Below, piece after piece: positions 22,950 to 47,740 of a DNA stretch of 64,000 nt. The translations under genes and the position numbers were made by a program. Numbering within the stretch: the first letter of the stretch is position 1; every line of letters starts with the position of its first letter. Source of the DNA: Hydrangea macrophylla (Eukaryota > Streptophyta > Magnoliopsida > Cornales > Hydrangeaceae); assembly GCA_033977485.1 (NCBI GenBank), contig CM066994.1, positions 42,991,155 to 43,055,154 of the forward strand, in the 5' to 3' direction. The notes beneath the pieces were generated by a model that was not told where the DNA came from, did no database searches, and was given only the letters and a program-made list of their open reading frames with translations.

Positions 22950-23886
22950 TAACTACAAAATAAAAAAACCTAAAATTTAAATGTTTTTTTTTTCAAAAAT
23001 TGCTATTCACACTGGTAAACAATTCAAATGTGCCAAACATGTGCACTTGATATTTTTTGGGTCGAAATGTTTGTCGTAGTTGCATGGTGTGCGTATTTAG
23101 TGCATGCATGTCAATAAGAGTGTCCGACTCTAGTTGTACACTTGTTGCAAATTAGTCAAATATATTGACAAAGATTCTTGTGAACTATGGAAATAAACAC
23201 GTGGATTGTTAGAAGGTCACCATCCCTAAAAGACAGACTATGGAAATTCTTATTTCATTTTTCTCCGACATTTAATCCCATTGTCTATCTTGCATATATG
23301 TGTAAACAAACACGTGCATTTTTTATTTCTTGGAAGTTTCATGCATTATATGCATATCGCAGTTTGAATTTGTTATATAAGGTAGACTTAGTGCACGAGG
23401 TTTCTACCACTGCAAATTTGACCTTAAAATCACAATGGTGCTGAGTCAATCCTCCTAGTTTTGGTAAATTATTACTGATGGATGTTATTAGTCAAATTAA
23501 ATCGGAGTGAATTCATACCATTCATTTCGCCTCAAATAACATAATGAATCCAACAATTTTCATAGTTCTTATTTACTAAATGAATCCAACAATTTTCATA
23601 GTTTTTATTTACATAACTACATCAAATATACTTGGATTCAAACTTTGGAAAATGTCATTTTTGTTAGGGTTTTAGAAACCTAGAGATTATTTGGATTAAA
23701 TAATTGTTTTAACATGGTGGCCTGATCATTAGGCTGTCTTTAATTGAAAGAACCAGGACAGTTTGTTTCTTCATTTAATTGGTTGCGGCGGCTTTTGGTT
23801 ATATGGTCCTGTTTTTTTGGAATCGATTTTCAACACGTGCTTCTTGGATGCAAAATATTTATATTAGTTTGTTTGCATAAATTTTA
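22950..23886. other. Non-coding spacer
   Basis: No gene recognised. 23675-23800 (TTTGGATTAAATAATTG ... GGTTGCGGCGGCTT) is homologous, in the same orientation, to 43005-43140 on the far side of the peroxidase. Confidence 0.5.
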
Positions 23887-24316
23887 GGATTAATTATAGA
23901 TACACTCTTTGTACTTCACTTTCTTCCATGTATTTTAAATTGTGTCACTAATACCCCTGTACTTCGGACTAAAGTGAAATTGTAAGCAATTCCGTTAAAA
24001 TTAATGGGCGTAAGCCACGTTTGGCAATAATTTTGGGAATTTATCAGTTATGAACTCCAAACACTAAACAACAGTCCACAAGGGGTATTAGTGACCCGTT
24101 TAGGAACTACAAAGGGGCAAACTGAAAAATTAGCTCCCCATAGGGGGTCAAAGTGGCAAATACCCACTAAATTGGCTTCTGTTCAGTTAACTTTAACGGA
24201 ATTGCTAATTGCTTCACTTTAGTCCAAAGTACAGATGGTATTAGTGACACGATTTGAAGATCAGTGGGTAAAGTGAAAAGTGGGCTGAGTACAGGGGGTG
24301 CATCTGTAATTAACCC
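23887..24316. mobile_element. Foldback MITE, Mutator-type
   Basis: About 430 bp with ~145-base inverted arms: GGATTAATTATAGATACAC ... CACTAATACCCCTGTACTT ... GCAATTCCGTTAAA at left matches the complement of the right arm. Flanks taaatttta (23878-23886) and taaattttt (24317-24325) form a 9-bp TSD with one mismatch. The interior has repeated CCCATAGGGGG / CCACAAGGGG blocks. Confidence 0.75.
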
Positions 24317-24439
24317 TAAATTTTTAGAAGCATTTTAAAGTTTTAAAAACAGTTGTGACTGAAACATGTCCATAGATGCTTTAGCCTAAGGCTTTGTTTG
24401 TTTTGCGGATTTGATGAGGAAAAAGAAAAGTTACAGGAA

Positions 24440-25400
24440 ACAAGAGGGAAAACAAGTTCCCTTGTGCAGTTGCGCTTTCTCTTGTGTTTCCTTTTATGCT
24501 TAAATATTAGCACATTTAAAAATTAAAAAGTATAATTTTATTTTGAGGAAAAAAAAAAAGAAGAAGAAGTGAAGTGACTCTAAATGTGTAATTTATTTTC
24601 TCAACTTGATCTCATTTCTTTTTTATTTTCCTCATCGGTTTCCTTATTAACCAAACGAAGGAAAGTGTATTACTCTACATTTTCTTTTCCTTTCATTTAC
24701 TAAATTAAAGAACCAAACAAGACCCAAAGCGTTATGCATATTTGGGTTTTCAAAAAGGGTGGGGCCAAATACATCACCAATTCTATTAAATACGCCCTAA
24801 AAAAAATGAAGAATTTGTAAGTGAAGGTGGTATATATATTTAGCCCCGCCCTCACAAAAATATTTTAATTCTTATCCCGATTAGGATTTTCATTAAAGAG
24901 AGGCCTCTGTTTTGGCCATCAGATCGTGTTTAAAAATTGTGAAATGACAAAACTGTCCTTAATAGTCATTTACATGTGTATGGACTATTTTAATAAAGAC
25001 AAAACTGCCTTTAATAAAGAGAGGACGCCATTTTATAAAAATTTTCGAATTGTATATACTAAAGACTGAACAGAGGTCCTTTTTTTATTAAAGAGAGGAC
25101 CTCTGTTTTGGCCGTCGGATCGTGTTTTTATTAATGGCAGTTTTGTCATTTCACAGTTTTTAAACACAATCCAACGGCCAAAACAGAGGTCCTCTCTTTA
25201 ATAAAGAGAGGTGGTGCTCTTTAGAGAATCTTTGTCAGTTTATATTCTATTTGTTTTAACAGAGCATATATAGTATTTTTGTTTGTATTCGGCTGAAAAG
25301 TAGTTACATGTATATGGACTATTTTGCGCAAGTGACCACATTAACATGTTACTTGTGTATGGACTATTTTGCGCAAGTGGCCACATTAACATTAAATTTA
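24440..25400. repeat. Left copy of an inverted segmental duplication flanking the peroxidase
   Basis: Blocks such as GTGCAGTTGCGCTTTCTC, TCCTCATCGGTTTCCTTATT, AAAGCGTTATGCAT, GAAGAATTTGTAAGTGAA, TTTGTTTGTATTCGGCTGA and GGACTATTTTGCGCAAGTG recur in reverse complement and reverse order in 43230-43880. Diverged (roughly 75-85% by eye) and interrupted here by the MITE at 24892-25202. Confidence 0.7.
24892..25202. mobile_element. Foldback element with three arm copies
   Basis: ATTAAAGAGAGGCCTCTGTTTTGGCC starts the left arm (24893); the complementary right arm ends near 25202. A third arm copy in left orientation lies at 25085-25130, so the right half forms a tight hairpin on its own. It is missing from the right-hand copy of the segmental duplication at 43230-43880, which supports insertion after the duplication. 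Confidence 0.7.
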
Positions 25401-25555
25401 AAAAAAAAAGAGGTAAAAGCAAGATTGAGGTAAAAAGGAGGTAAATAGAAGATTGAGGAGACTTGTTTTAGATCTTCAACAGTCTATTTTACTGTACTTT
25501 TAATTGAACTCCCCCCCCCTTCCCCCCTATTTTTTTTGTTTGTATTTAGAGAGCA

Positions 25556-25808
25556 TTTTTGCTCACCCAAAATTTGGTACACCAATGCTCACCCAAGCAT
25601 CCTATTGGCCAATGCAGTGGGGCTCAGGATTAAACAAATGTTGAATTTGGTACACCAATGCTCACCCAAGCATTCCATTGGCCAATGAAGTGGGGCCCAG
25701 GATTAAACAAATGTTGTTTAATATTTGTTTAATCCTGGGCCCCACTGCATTGGCCAATGAGATGCTTGGGTGAGCATTAGTGTACCAAATTTTGGGTGAG
25801 CAAAAGTA
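25556..25808. mobile_element. Foldback MITE with a duplicated left arm
   Basis: The left arm (TTTTTGCTCACCCAAAATTTGGTACACC ... GGCCAATGCAGTGGGG...ATTAAACAAATGTTG) is the complement of 25716-25808. A second, partial copy of the left arm (25645-25708, TTTGGTACACCAATGCTCACCC ...) is inserted in tandem between the arms. No convincing TSD was seen. Confidence 0.7.
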
Positions 25809-26081
25809 TTTTCTTGTTTTTATATACATTTGGAAAATGTGTACGGCAACCCATGGGGTAGTTTAAGTAACTACTTTGCGTATGATAGCATAAAGCCATA
25901 AAGTATGACTTGGTCTATTTTGGTTTTTGGAAAATAGATTGAAGTCTTTATGCATCTAAATATATACATGTATAATGTTTTGATGCCTATATGTTCATTA
26001 CATGCCTTATTTGTCATAGTCTTATTGCTCCTCTTTAAAAGGTACTCTTATTTCCCATAGTTGGTAACTTAAATTTATTAA

Positions 26082-26411
26082 TTTTTTTTTTTGAACAGCA
26101 AATCAATTTTATTAGAATGCCAAAAAAGCTATATATGAAAGATACACCACCCCCACACAAATGGAATACATATCATCTCACCCAAATAATCCCCAAGCAC
26201 CCATAACAGCCGATTATGAAGGATTAGACATAAAAGGAATGAATCCAAGAGCTCCATTAATTTATAGCAATTTTATCCTCAAGCTATCCTTGGAATGGAA
26301 AGCAGATCTAAAAAAACTTGGCCAAAAAAAAAAAACAGCAGCAACCATACTTCACCCTTAGCCAGACTCAGCAACCAAGGCAAACAAAACCAGATCCCAA
26401 GTTTGAGCTAC
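26082..26411 (-). mobile_element. 5'-truncated LINE tail (L1 type)
   Basis: On plus it opens with a T run, then GAACAGCAAATCAATTTTATTAGAATGCC, closely like the 3' end of the full LINE at 45821 (T run, GAACAGCAAGTCAATTTCATAGAAGCC). It is thus a minus-strand LINE 3' end with its poly(A) tail at left. Imperfect flanking repeats (AACTTAAATTTATTAA at 26066-26081; AACTTAATTAA at 26413-26423) are a plausible TSD. No protein is encoded. Confidence 0.65.
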
Positions 26412-26423
26412 CAACTTAATTAA

Positions 26424-27428
26424 TCTGTATTAAGCAAATTGAAAATGAAAATATTTTTTTTTAATTTATTTTTTGTAAATGGACCCACTCTATTATGGAG
26501 CAACAAAGAAGCTAAAATTGTACCATTATTATTTAGTTCCCTTGTAGATTTGGCCATATGGGAATATATATGGTTTAGCAATTCTTTAATTTTATGTTTG
26601 CAGGATACTTTATGATTAATTTAATTGGTAAATATCAATCCATGAATAGGTCCAAGCCACGTGTTGATTTATCATGTCTCATTAAAGTAAGTTCCTCAAT
26701 CCATAAATTCAAGTAAGAGGTATCCTTTGGAGAAAAGTCACACGGCTTTTTCATCATTTAGTCCTAAATAGACACCTCAAGTCATCTTTGAGTAGCTTCT
26801 CTCCGAGAAATTATCTCATGTGACCGTCAGAACCATATGACTGTTTCAATTATGATTTGAGTATTCTATGAGTTCCACGTGAAGCGTATAATAATAATGA
26901 AGAGTTCACATTGGATATCACACGATGTGACAATTGCCTCTCAACGAAGAGCGTATATGTGTTAAAAGTATGTATGTACCTCTTTGGATAGAAAAATGCA
27001 AAATAGAGGTGATCTCCCTCATTTTATTTGACATTATGATATAATACATCCTTGATCAAAAGTTACAAAAAAAAAAAAAAAAAAGGGTTCTTTTTTCCTT
27101 CTTAAAACTATTGGAAGTGTGTTTTTATTTGATGTGAGATGTCCCAAATCATTTACATTTGGATTTTATTCCAGCAACATTCGTTTGCAAAAATATATAC
27201 AAATATATTGCAACCTAACGGTCAAAAACAACTTTTTCATGCACGTTCCAAGCTAGTTCTGTATAGACTAACCCAAGTCAACTCTTTTACTTGACATCTT
27301 TACAGTAAATCAACAATTTATTTTTTTCTTCACTTATGTTTAATGTTAGGCTTGCATGCCATCATTAATAATCATAATATATGAAATGCCATCTTTTAAA
27401 GAAGTATTAATTAAAGCCCTCAGCTTAA
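26424..27428. other. Upstream region of the peroxidase gene
   Basis: No open frame of interest. AT-rich with a run of A near 27066-27085. The proximal 500 bases are presumably the peroxidase promoter. Confidence 0.4.
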
Positions 27429-27429
27429 C

Positions 27430-27437
27430 TATAAAAA
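27430..27437 (+). promoter_or_regulatory. TATA box of the peroxidase gene
   Basis: TATAAAAA in AACTATAAAAAGCA, 85 bases upstream of the ATG at 27515, leaving a predicted 5' UTR of about 50 bases. Confidence 0.65.
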
Positions 27438-27514
27438 GCATTGTTGGTTGCTCTTCATTTGCATTCATCACATCATAGAACAAAAAGTACATTAATTTGT
27501 TTAGTTTGAAGACA

Positions 27515-40072
<12,558 letters not shown>

Positions 40073-40144
40073 TTGCTACTCCTTTTCTTTCTTTTTACAT
40101 TATATTTTATGGTTTGGATAAATTGTTGATAATCTTTGCATAAG

Positions 40145-40148
<4 letters not shown>

Positions 40149-40190
<42 letters not shown>

Positions 40191-40194
40191 TGTG
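40149..40194 (+). repeat. (TG)n microsatellite in the peroxidase 3' UTR
   Basis: About 20 TG repeats starting 77 bases after the stop codon, ending in GCGCGTGTG. Confidence 0.95.
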
Positions 40195-40288
40195 TCTCAG
40201 ATGTTGGTCTTGCATAGTTTTGCTACCGCATTTTGAAGACTCTATCGTGTTATGTAATTGTTCTTTTTTTTTTTTCCTCCCTCATATC

Positions 40289-40294
40289 AATAAA
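40289..40294 (+). terminator. Candidate poly(A) signal of the peroxidase gene
   Basis: AATAAA in TATCAATAAATATC, 217 bases after the stop codon, preceded by a T-rich tract. Confidence 0.5.
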
Positions 40295-40327
40295 TATCTT
40301 TTTCCTTTTTCATTGACGGAGCGATAA

Positions 40328-43004
40328 TTATGAACATTGGGATCCACCAAAAATAAGGAACAAAATTCTGACTGAGAGAAATCTAAGAGATCGACTTAAG
40401 AATTATTGATCAATCATTCTCTTACTATAAGTTTTACTCTTGTACACTTTGGGTTTGTTTGTTTTGTGGTCAATTTCTTGTCTTTGGCATTTTTTTGCTT
40501 TTAACCACCACAGGAGCATAATCTATTTAGTTAGGTAGACAAAACCTATCAAAAGCAACTGTCACGAATAAAAATGTACTTTTTATATTCTCTGTTTGGT
40601 TACTTATCCTTAGAAGGACATTCTTGTAATTTTGTTGCGAGCATGCCAAGCACGATATACAGATTTGACAATGTGATTATTAAAGCCAAATGCGCCAAAT
40701 CAGGCCAACTATGATCGTTCGATTCCCTTGAGAACATCGACTTTTATGGTATGAGATGTAAAATAGTGTGATGTAGAAACTGCAACGAAAGCGATAAGGA
40801 CTTTTGTTTTTGTGTTCCTTGTATTTGGCTTAGTTTTGAAGTTGGTTTTTTTTTTTTTGCTTTTTCCAAGGTGGGTGTTGACATAATTGGTATTTGGTTT
40901 TCTGGTGTACTGCTTTTCCTTTGGCTTTGTGCCAATGCTTCAATTAAATTTCACGCTTAGCCAAAAAAAAAAAAAAGGCGGTATGATATTTAGAAGTATC
41001 TAGCTGTACTAAATACTAAATTAGACTAAGCTAAACTTACCTAAAGCAAGGAAAGGAAATTTAACAATGAAAAGTAAAGACTTTATTAAGAACAAATTAA
41101 AGAACAGATTCCTAACCTTGAAGGGTACTTTGAAGTGATTCCTACTCTGAATGAAAAGAAACCAATTAAATTACAGAAGTGTAAAGTAAAGTAGTATATA
41201 TGTAGTTGTATAGTTTGTTGTCTCTTTCTCTTCTTCACTTTTCTATTTATAGGTCTTCAAATTAATTGCTTCATTTGAATTCAAATTAATGTCTATCAGC
41301 TGCCTTCTTCAACCACTGCATGCATTCTCGGTCCTCCACGCGTCGTAGCAGTTATTCTTCAAATTTAAATGTCCCAAGTTTGTTACAATTCTTCGTGCCT
41401 CTGTTCGGTACCAAACTGGCCGCCATGTGCTTGTTCCTTATTGGTTACAAACTTCCATCTCTTCCACGTGTTCGTGTACTATTTGTTGAATATTTTAGCA
41501 CAAACAAACCCCGCCGCATTTGCCTTTTGAATAAAAATGTAATTGGCAGAAATTTAACTATCAGCTGTTCGAAACATTCATTTACGATGATCCCCATTAT
41601 AGAATCATGTTCCACTTTATCCTTTAATTCGACCAAACTGATCAACAGGCCATATCAAATTTGATTTTCTTTCCCTTCCTATTTTATTATAACGAGCCAA
41701 ACCCTCCCCTTCGTCTCTCTACAGTAGAAGAACTATACATTTCGCTACCTATTACTCTCACAATTAAATCACAATCTCACGCAATAACGATCCCAAAAGT
41801 TGTTCCCCTTTCCCTCCATTGTCTTTGAGGATAAATTTGATGATGGCTTGTAAGAAGTCCCTAACCTAGCTAACTTCATCCATCACATCTACCTTCTTCT
41901 TCTTCTTTTTTATTTTGCTGTTGTGTCTCATTTAGACCAGTATTCTATTTTTTGGGTGTATTTCTTGGTTAAGAGAGATAAACTCTTAAACCAAAAGGCA
42001 AACAGCCTTTATGCCAAAAGTCATTAAGCCAAATAATCCTTAAAGCAAAAAAATAAGTTTTCTCAAATAAAATTAAAAAAAAATTAGTTAGGGTATGTTT
42101 GGCTGGGGGGTTAGGAATTAGGGGTTGGCTTGTTCAGGGTTGGGCCTTAAGGACTATTTGGCTTTAGGGGTTAGAGGCTGTTTGTAGTAACACAAAATAA
42201 GCACTTCAAAAAAAAAAAAAAAAAAGACAAGAAAAAGATTCGAAAAAAAAGTTAAACCAAAATGGAAAAAGGTATGCAAAATATTTTATAGGGGAAAAGT
42301 ACAAAATTGGGGGAAAATTTGGTGCCTTGAATTAGACACACTAAAATTGGATACAAAATTTCTAAACAAAAATTGAAACAAAATAAAGACTTAAGGTGTG
42401 TTTCATAGCCCAATTAACTGCTGAAAATAAAAAATATTTACTGAAAATTAAGTGCTGAATTTTATGTATTGAAAATTTTAAGTTATTTAATTTACAAAAC
42501 TGAAAGTAATGTTTCAAGGATTGAATTAAGTAGACTACATTCCATGATTATTTGCAGTAAATTTTTTTCAATAAAAGTTTTTACTGCAAATTCGCTTGCT
42601 TAAAATTCTCATAATTTAAAATTCAACAATAATACTGAATTTTTAATTTTATCAAAAGGACCCTTACCCATCTAAGATTTCAATAGATAATACCATGAGT
42701 TTGGCATAAGGGATTTTTGGCTTAATAACTAATTTGGCTCAAAGACTATTTGGCTTGATGATTTTTGACCTAGCTAGTGTTATTGGGATAATCAACTTGC
42801 TACTATTTTTATATAATGGCTACATTAATTAATATCCATTGAAATTTGAGGGCAAATTACAGGGTAATAAAGAGAATTTTAGCCAAGTTAATTAAAATGT
42901 CGTAGCACACACACATACCAGCTACACGGATATATATAATGTTTAACTCAAGTTGGATACTATAATCAAATTAGTTAAGAACATAATTAAAAAAAATAAG
43001 GATT
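40328..43004. other. Non-coding spacer
   Basis: No gene recognised; open frames are short and featureless. Contains A/T-rich runs (near 40850, 40963, 42210). A weak inverted pair, TTATGCCAAAAGTCATTAAGCC near 42010 against GGCTTAATAACTAATTTGGC near 42718, may be the ends of a degraded ~0.8 kb element. Confidence 0.4.
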
Positions 43005-43229
43005 TTAGTAACCACTGAAACTGTTTGGATTATATAATTGTTCAACATGGAGGCTGATCAATAGCTGCGGCTATCGCTGATTAAAATAACCAAAACACTT
43101 TGTTGTTTCACTTGGCTGCGGCGGCTTAGGTACACACTATATGCCAAGGTTGAATCAATTAATTTGTGTTTTTAAGAGATAATCACCCCCACCAACCACT
43201 GTCAGAGATAGAATCCTAAGAATGTTGTC

Positions 43230-43736
43230 GTGCCTACAAAAGTACAAATATATCCCTAAAATAGGATAAAAAATATTAGATTCAATAAATAATGTTAATG
43301 TGGTCATTTGCTAAAATAGTCCATACACATGAAACTCTTCAGCCGAATACAAACAAAAAATGCTAAGCTCCGTTCAAACAATTAGAATACAAACTGATTC
43401 AGTCTGTGGTATATACAATTTGTTTGGATTTTCGTGACTTTTGTGTATAGAAAGAACAAAATAAAATGTGGTGTATATCACCACTTTCACTTACAAATTC
43501 TTCATCTTTTGAAGTGTATATATTTAGCAGAAAATGTAGTATATTTAGCCTCATCTTTATGAAAACCTAATAATGCATAACGCTTTGGGCAATGTTACAT
43601 TCTTTAATTTAGTAAGTGCAACGAAAAGAAAATGTAGAGGAATACATTTTCCTTTGTTTGGTTAATAAGGAAACCGATGAGGATATGAAGTTGAGAAAAT
43701 AAATTACACATTTTGAGTCACTTCCCATCTTCTTCT

Positions 43737-43773
<37 letters not shown>

Positions 43774-43880
43774 CCTTTTTTCCCCCTCACAATAACATTA
43801 TACTTTTTAATTTTTAAATGTGTTATTTAAGCATAAAAGAAAACACACGAAAAAGCACAACTGCATAACAGTATTGGGTA
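43230..43880. repeat. Right copy of the inverted segmental duplication flanking the peroxidase
   Basis: Reverse complement of 24440-25400 by ordered shared blocks, including TCAGCCGAATACAAACAAA, TTCACTTACAAATTCTTCATC, ATGCATAACGCTTTGGGC, AATAAGGAAACCGATGAGGA and GCATAAAAGAAAACAC. A run of over 30 T (43741-43773) lies inside. Homology stops near 43870, where the MULE 5' region seems to begin. Confidence 0.7.
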
Positions 43881-44910
43881 TACCATGCGTATTGGATTCC
43901 ATACATGAATAATGGGCTTTGACTTATTGGTTAGTGGGCTAATTTGTCTTTAGCCATAATTGGGCTTGTGGAGACTAATTTGCAAAAGCCCATCACATGA
44001 TTCACGTCAAAGGTCTAAGCCTTTGATTAATGGGAGGCTTGACTCAAGGTCCTTAAGGTTGGGCTTACTTGAATTAAAAGATAGTCCATTAACAAAAAAC
44101 TCTATTAGGACAAAAGCCCAAGTCCACATTACCTACAGTCCACAACATTCAACTTTCACTTTTCAAGTCCATTTTAGTTTTTTCATTTGACCAAAATGCC
44201 TTGTTTCATCAATACCAAACAAACAGACCTTACGAACACTCATGTCTCTCAATCTCCAACGTCGATCTGAATCTTCAACATCTCCAGTCTGATTAACGAT
44301 CTCAATATTCTACATCTCTCTTCGATTGATCATTCTCAATCATACAAAGCGAGTTCATTACAGAAAAATGAAGATCAATTATAAAAATCGAGTTGATCAT
44401 TCTCAATCATAAAAATCGAGTTCATCACAGATCAATTTGATCATTAATTCATTCTCGTTCAATATGTATCAAACTGATTGAATATTATTCAGTTCTTTGT
44501 GTTTTCAACCTAATGTTTCCAACTTTACTGATTAGACTAAAATTATATCTGCATTTGCTTTGCTCTCATGGATAACACTGACATTAATTGCAATATATAC
44601 AAGTAACTAAATACAATCCAGTTCCAGTATATAACTTGCTGAAAACTATTAATTCCCTGTGCTTTTTCGGTGAAAATTCTACTAATTTTTTCATCAATTG
44701 CTTATATCTGAACTGAAATTACACTTAGTTTCTACTTACATTGGTTATATGTTCTAAGAAAATGTATCGCAATCCAAACATAGCTTATATTGCTCGTATG
44801 TTGACTGAAAATATCATTCACAGTGTTTGGTGTTCTATATTTTGGATGTCATACATGTTCAGAGAAATTTAACTTAGGATATATGGGATAATAAGAGAAA
44901 TTTTACTTAA
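43881..44910 (+). other. Probable 5' part of the MULE (promoter / leader / first intron)
   Basis: No coding frame. The block between the end of the segmental duplication and the Athila-like insertion site must, when that insertion is removed, join directly to 62057 and the MULE transposase. Contains short repeats GATCATTCTCAATCATA(C/A)AAA near 44329 and 44396. Its role as MULE leader is inference. Confidence 0.4.
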
Positions 44911-44915
44911 CATAC

Positions 44916-45820
44916 TGATGTTGTCAATATCAAGATATAAAAAGTATACTTTACTTTTCTAAAGATTTGCAGTATGGAAGTAAAGGTCGAACCCACAGAG
45001 ATTGAATACTACGCACTTTAATTTTTAAAACCTAAATTTAGTTAATTAAGAAAAATGGATTTTGGATTTAATTTGAATTAAACTAATAACAATAAAAGTA
45101 AATCTAAATTATGAAAGCAATAAAATATTTGTTTTTATAATAAGTTTAAGGAACATAGGATTGCAAATCCACTACTAGATTCATAATAAGGGTATTTATA
45201 AATTACTTTAGCTTATTAAGTTGGATGATAATGGGGAATTGTAGCTACAAGCTCAATTCCTCCGTCAATAAAATAACTGTGGTTCAAGCACCAACATAAT
45301 CCGTCTTCGGTTAGCACGAATTATTCCACACTAAACTAGGGTTGTGGTATAATCCGTCTAATCTAGGCATGGACTATTCGGATACTTGATAGCATAATTA
45401 AATTTAAGCACCATTACATGTAAATAATCTAAACAAGCACAGCAAGCATAGATCATTGAGCACACTACCATCAAAATAGATCTAAGACAAGAGTAAACTT
45501 TGAAAGTAACGATTTAATCAATAAAAGCACGATTTATTTATAAAAATCCTCGGAACATGTAACTGTCATCCATACATAATAAAACTAAAATAAAAACATA
45601 AAATACACCCTATTACTACCCTAGATCTTGAGTTTAGTTGTCCATAGAATTGATGAACAGCAAGAGGTTGATGGAGGAGGTCATGGGAATCCTTGGTCTT
45701 CTTCTTCTTCTCCTTGCTTTTCTCTCTTCAATGGCTGGAATTTCAGTGTATATGGCTGTGTATAATATTGTGTAATGATTTGTAACCTTAAATTTGATTT
45801 AGAATAGGATTTATATAGAG
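44916..45820 (-). repeat. Athila-like 3' LTR, distal piece
   Basis: Matches 60576-61500 throughout (several percent divergence), up to the minus-strand TATA box CTATATAAA. The LINE starts at the next base. Confidence 0.9.
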
Positions 45821-47740
45821 TTTTTTTTTGAACAGCAAGTCAATTTCATAGAAGCCAAAAGGCCAAGATAGATACATAGCACCCAACCAAGAAAATACAT
45901 TGCTCCAACATTATATTTCCAAAGGTATCCGCTCAAAAGCCCCTAAAAAAGACAAGGAAAACACATCTACTAACCAAAAGATTGCCCCAGCACAACTATC
46001 CACCCCATAAAGATTCAAGAGATGGAATTTATATCAGCACTAAAGGTTGTGAAAGTACTTTTATCAGAAACAAAAAAAGGCAGAACTTGGCACCCAAGCT
46101 GATCAGCATACTCAAAATCAAAGCAGCATTGAGCCCAAAAAACGGGGGAATACAAAACCAGACAAAACGCAAGCAAAACAAAACATCCGCAGAACTACAA
46201 CCAGCAGCAATTCCCAGCTTTCCATATTCCAGCAGCAACTCTTCCCATTGGCAATTGGCATTTCAAAAAACACAAAAAAATTTGATCCCATGCAATCCAA
46301 TTGCAGAGCCAAAATGCCAAAGCTTCCATACAATTACTGATAATATGCAAGGTTATGGTTTTGCTGCTACAGCTCCCAGGGCCTCTCCATTGTGATTACT
46401 GATAACACAATAACCTCATTAAATGAAAAAGACCTACCTAGGCAGAAATACATCAGAAAACCAGCTTGCCATCGATTTGCCATCGACATTACCCACAAAC
46501 TATACCACCCCATGGATGAATTTCATCAAATTTATAACACGCAACAAGGAAATGTGTATGATATGAGAAGCACCCAGCCCAAAAATCAACCACCAAGGTC
46601 GAGACCACAGCCATCGAACCCAAATGTATCCGCCTGCAGAGCTAAATGAGAGATAAGCATCAGCCCCTGGACAACAACCAAGCAACCGGGTAGACAACAG
46701 GCAAGCAAATTCATAGAAAATCCATCTACCACATAGGATAAAACCCAAGGCCAAGGATAAACACACACAATAAAAAGCCTCCTATTTATCGAATCAGCAA
46801 TGTAAAAAACAAATACCAGCAACCCCCAACACGCTAGTACAACCCGGAGATCAGCAAGCAAGATCATTAGTAGACAAAAGAAAAGGAACATGGTCCAGCC
46901 CAAAACCAATGGACCCACCCCGAAAAAGATGGATAAAATGGAAGAACACACGCATACCCGCCCGAGATGCGCCAACACACACACTCACAGAGGAGATCAC
47001 CAAGAAAAAAGAGATACAGAGGGAGGCACCCAGATTAGAAACTCACACCAAATCACACGCACCCAGAAAAGACCTCGGGTCAATCACTACACGAACTTGG
47101 TGTCGAATTATCCGCAGCCAATGAGAGAAATCAAGATGGTTTTACAGATTAATCAATAAATCACCAACGGCCACCCCCAATATAATAGACTCAATAAAAA
47201 CTCATTAAACTCGACACAAACTCACTAAAAGACACTGTTGTAAAAGGAAATAAAAGACCCAAGGAAACACCAGACACTACTGACAACAACAAAAAAAAAA
47301 AAAAAAAAAAAAACTCCTCACACACAGTCAAAGGGCACCAAGAACCTCCCTACCAAGAAAACAACCAGGAGCTAGCGGTGGAGAGAAACACCCGATATCA
47401 AAGGAACGCACCACAACAGCACACAAACGCAAGACAACTCCGCTACGAGCTAAACCACCGGACACCAACGACAAAATCAAAGAGACAAAAAGAGGACACA
47501 CAGGACCCCGAGACAAACAAGCACTCACAACACTAGCCGACTGCCCGGAAGTCAAGACCCCCTTCGAATCAGACCAACCCTCACCCTTGACCCTCAAAAC
47601 TCGATCAATGAAAACCCATATCAACCGCCAACCTAAATATCCCGTACCAGCCCCAACATCCAAGAATTTAGCCCACACTCTGCCATGATCACCTTCACTA
47701 GCACAATCCCCAAGCAGCCTGTCAACTAAACATCCCACTG

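Noticed and set aside
40149..40194. (TG)n tract considered as a Z-DNA or regulatory element
   Set aside because: Only a microsatellite can be supported from sequence.
41320..41664. 114-codon frame downstream of the peroxidase
   Set aside because: No recognisable domain, no supporting promoter or splice structure, AT-rich spacer.
45982..47738. Several 70-137 codon frames on both strands in the LINE 3' region
   Set aside because: Long UTR of the LINE; no domain and mutually overlapping on both strands.
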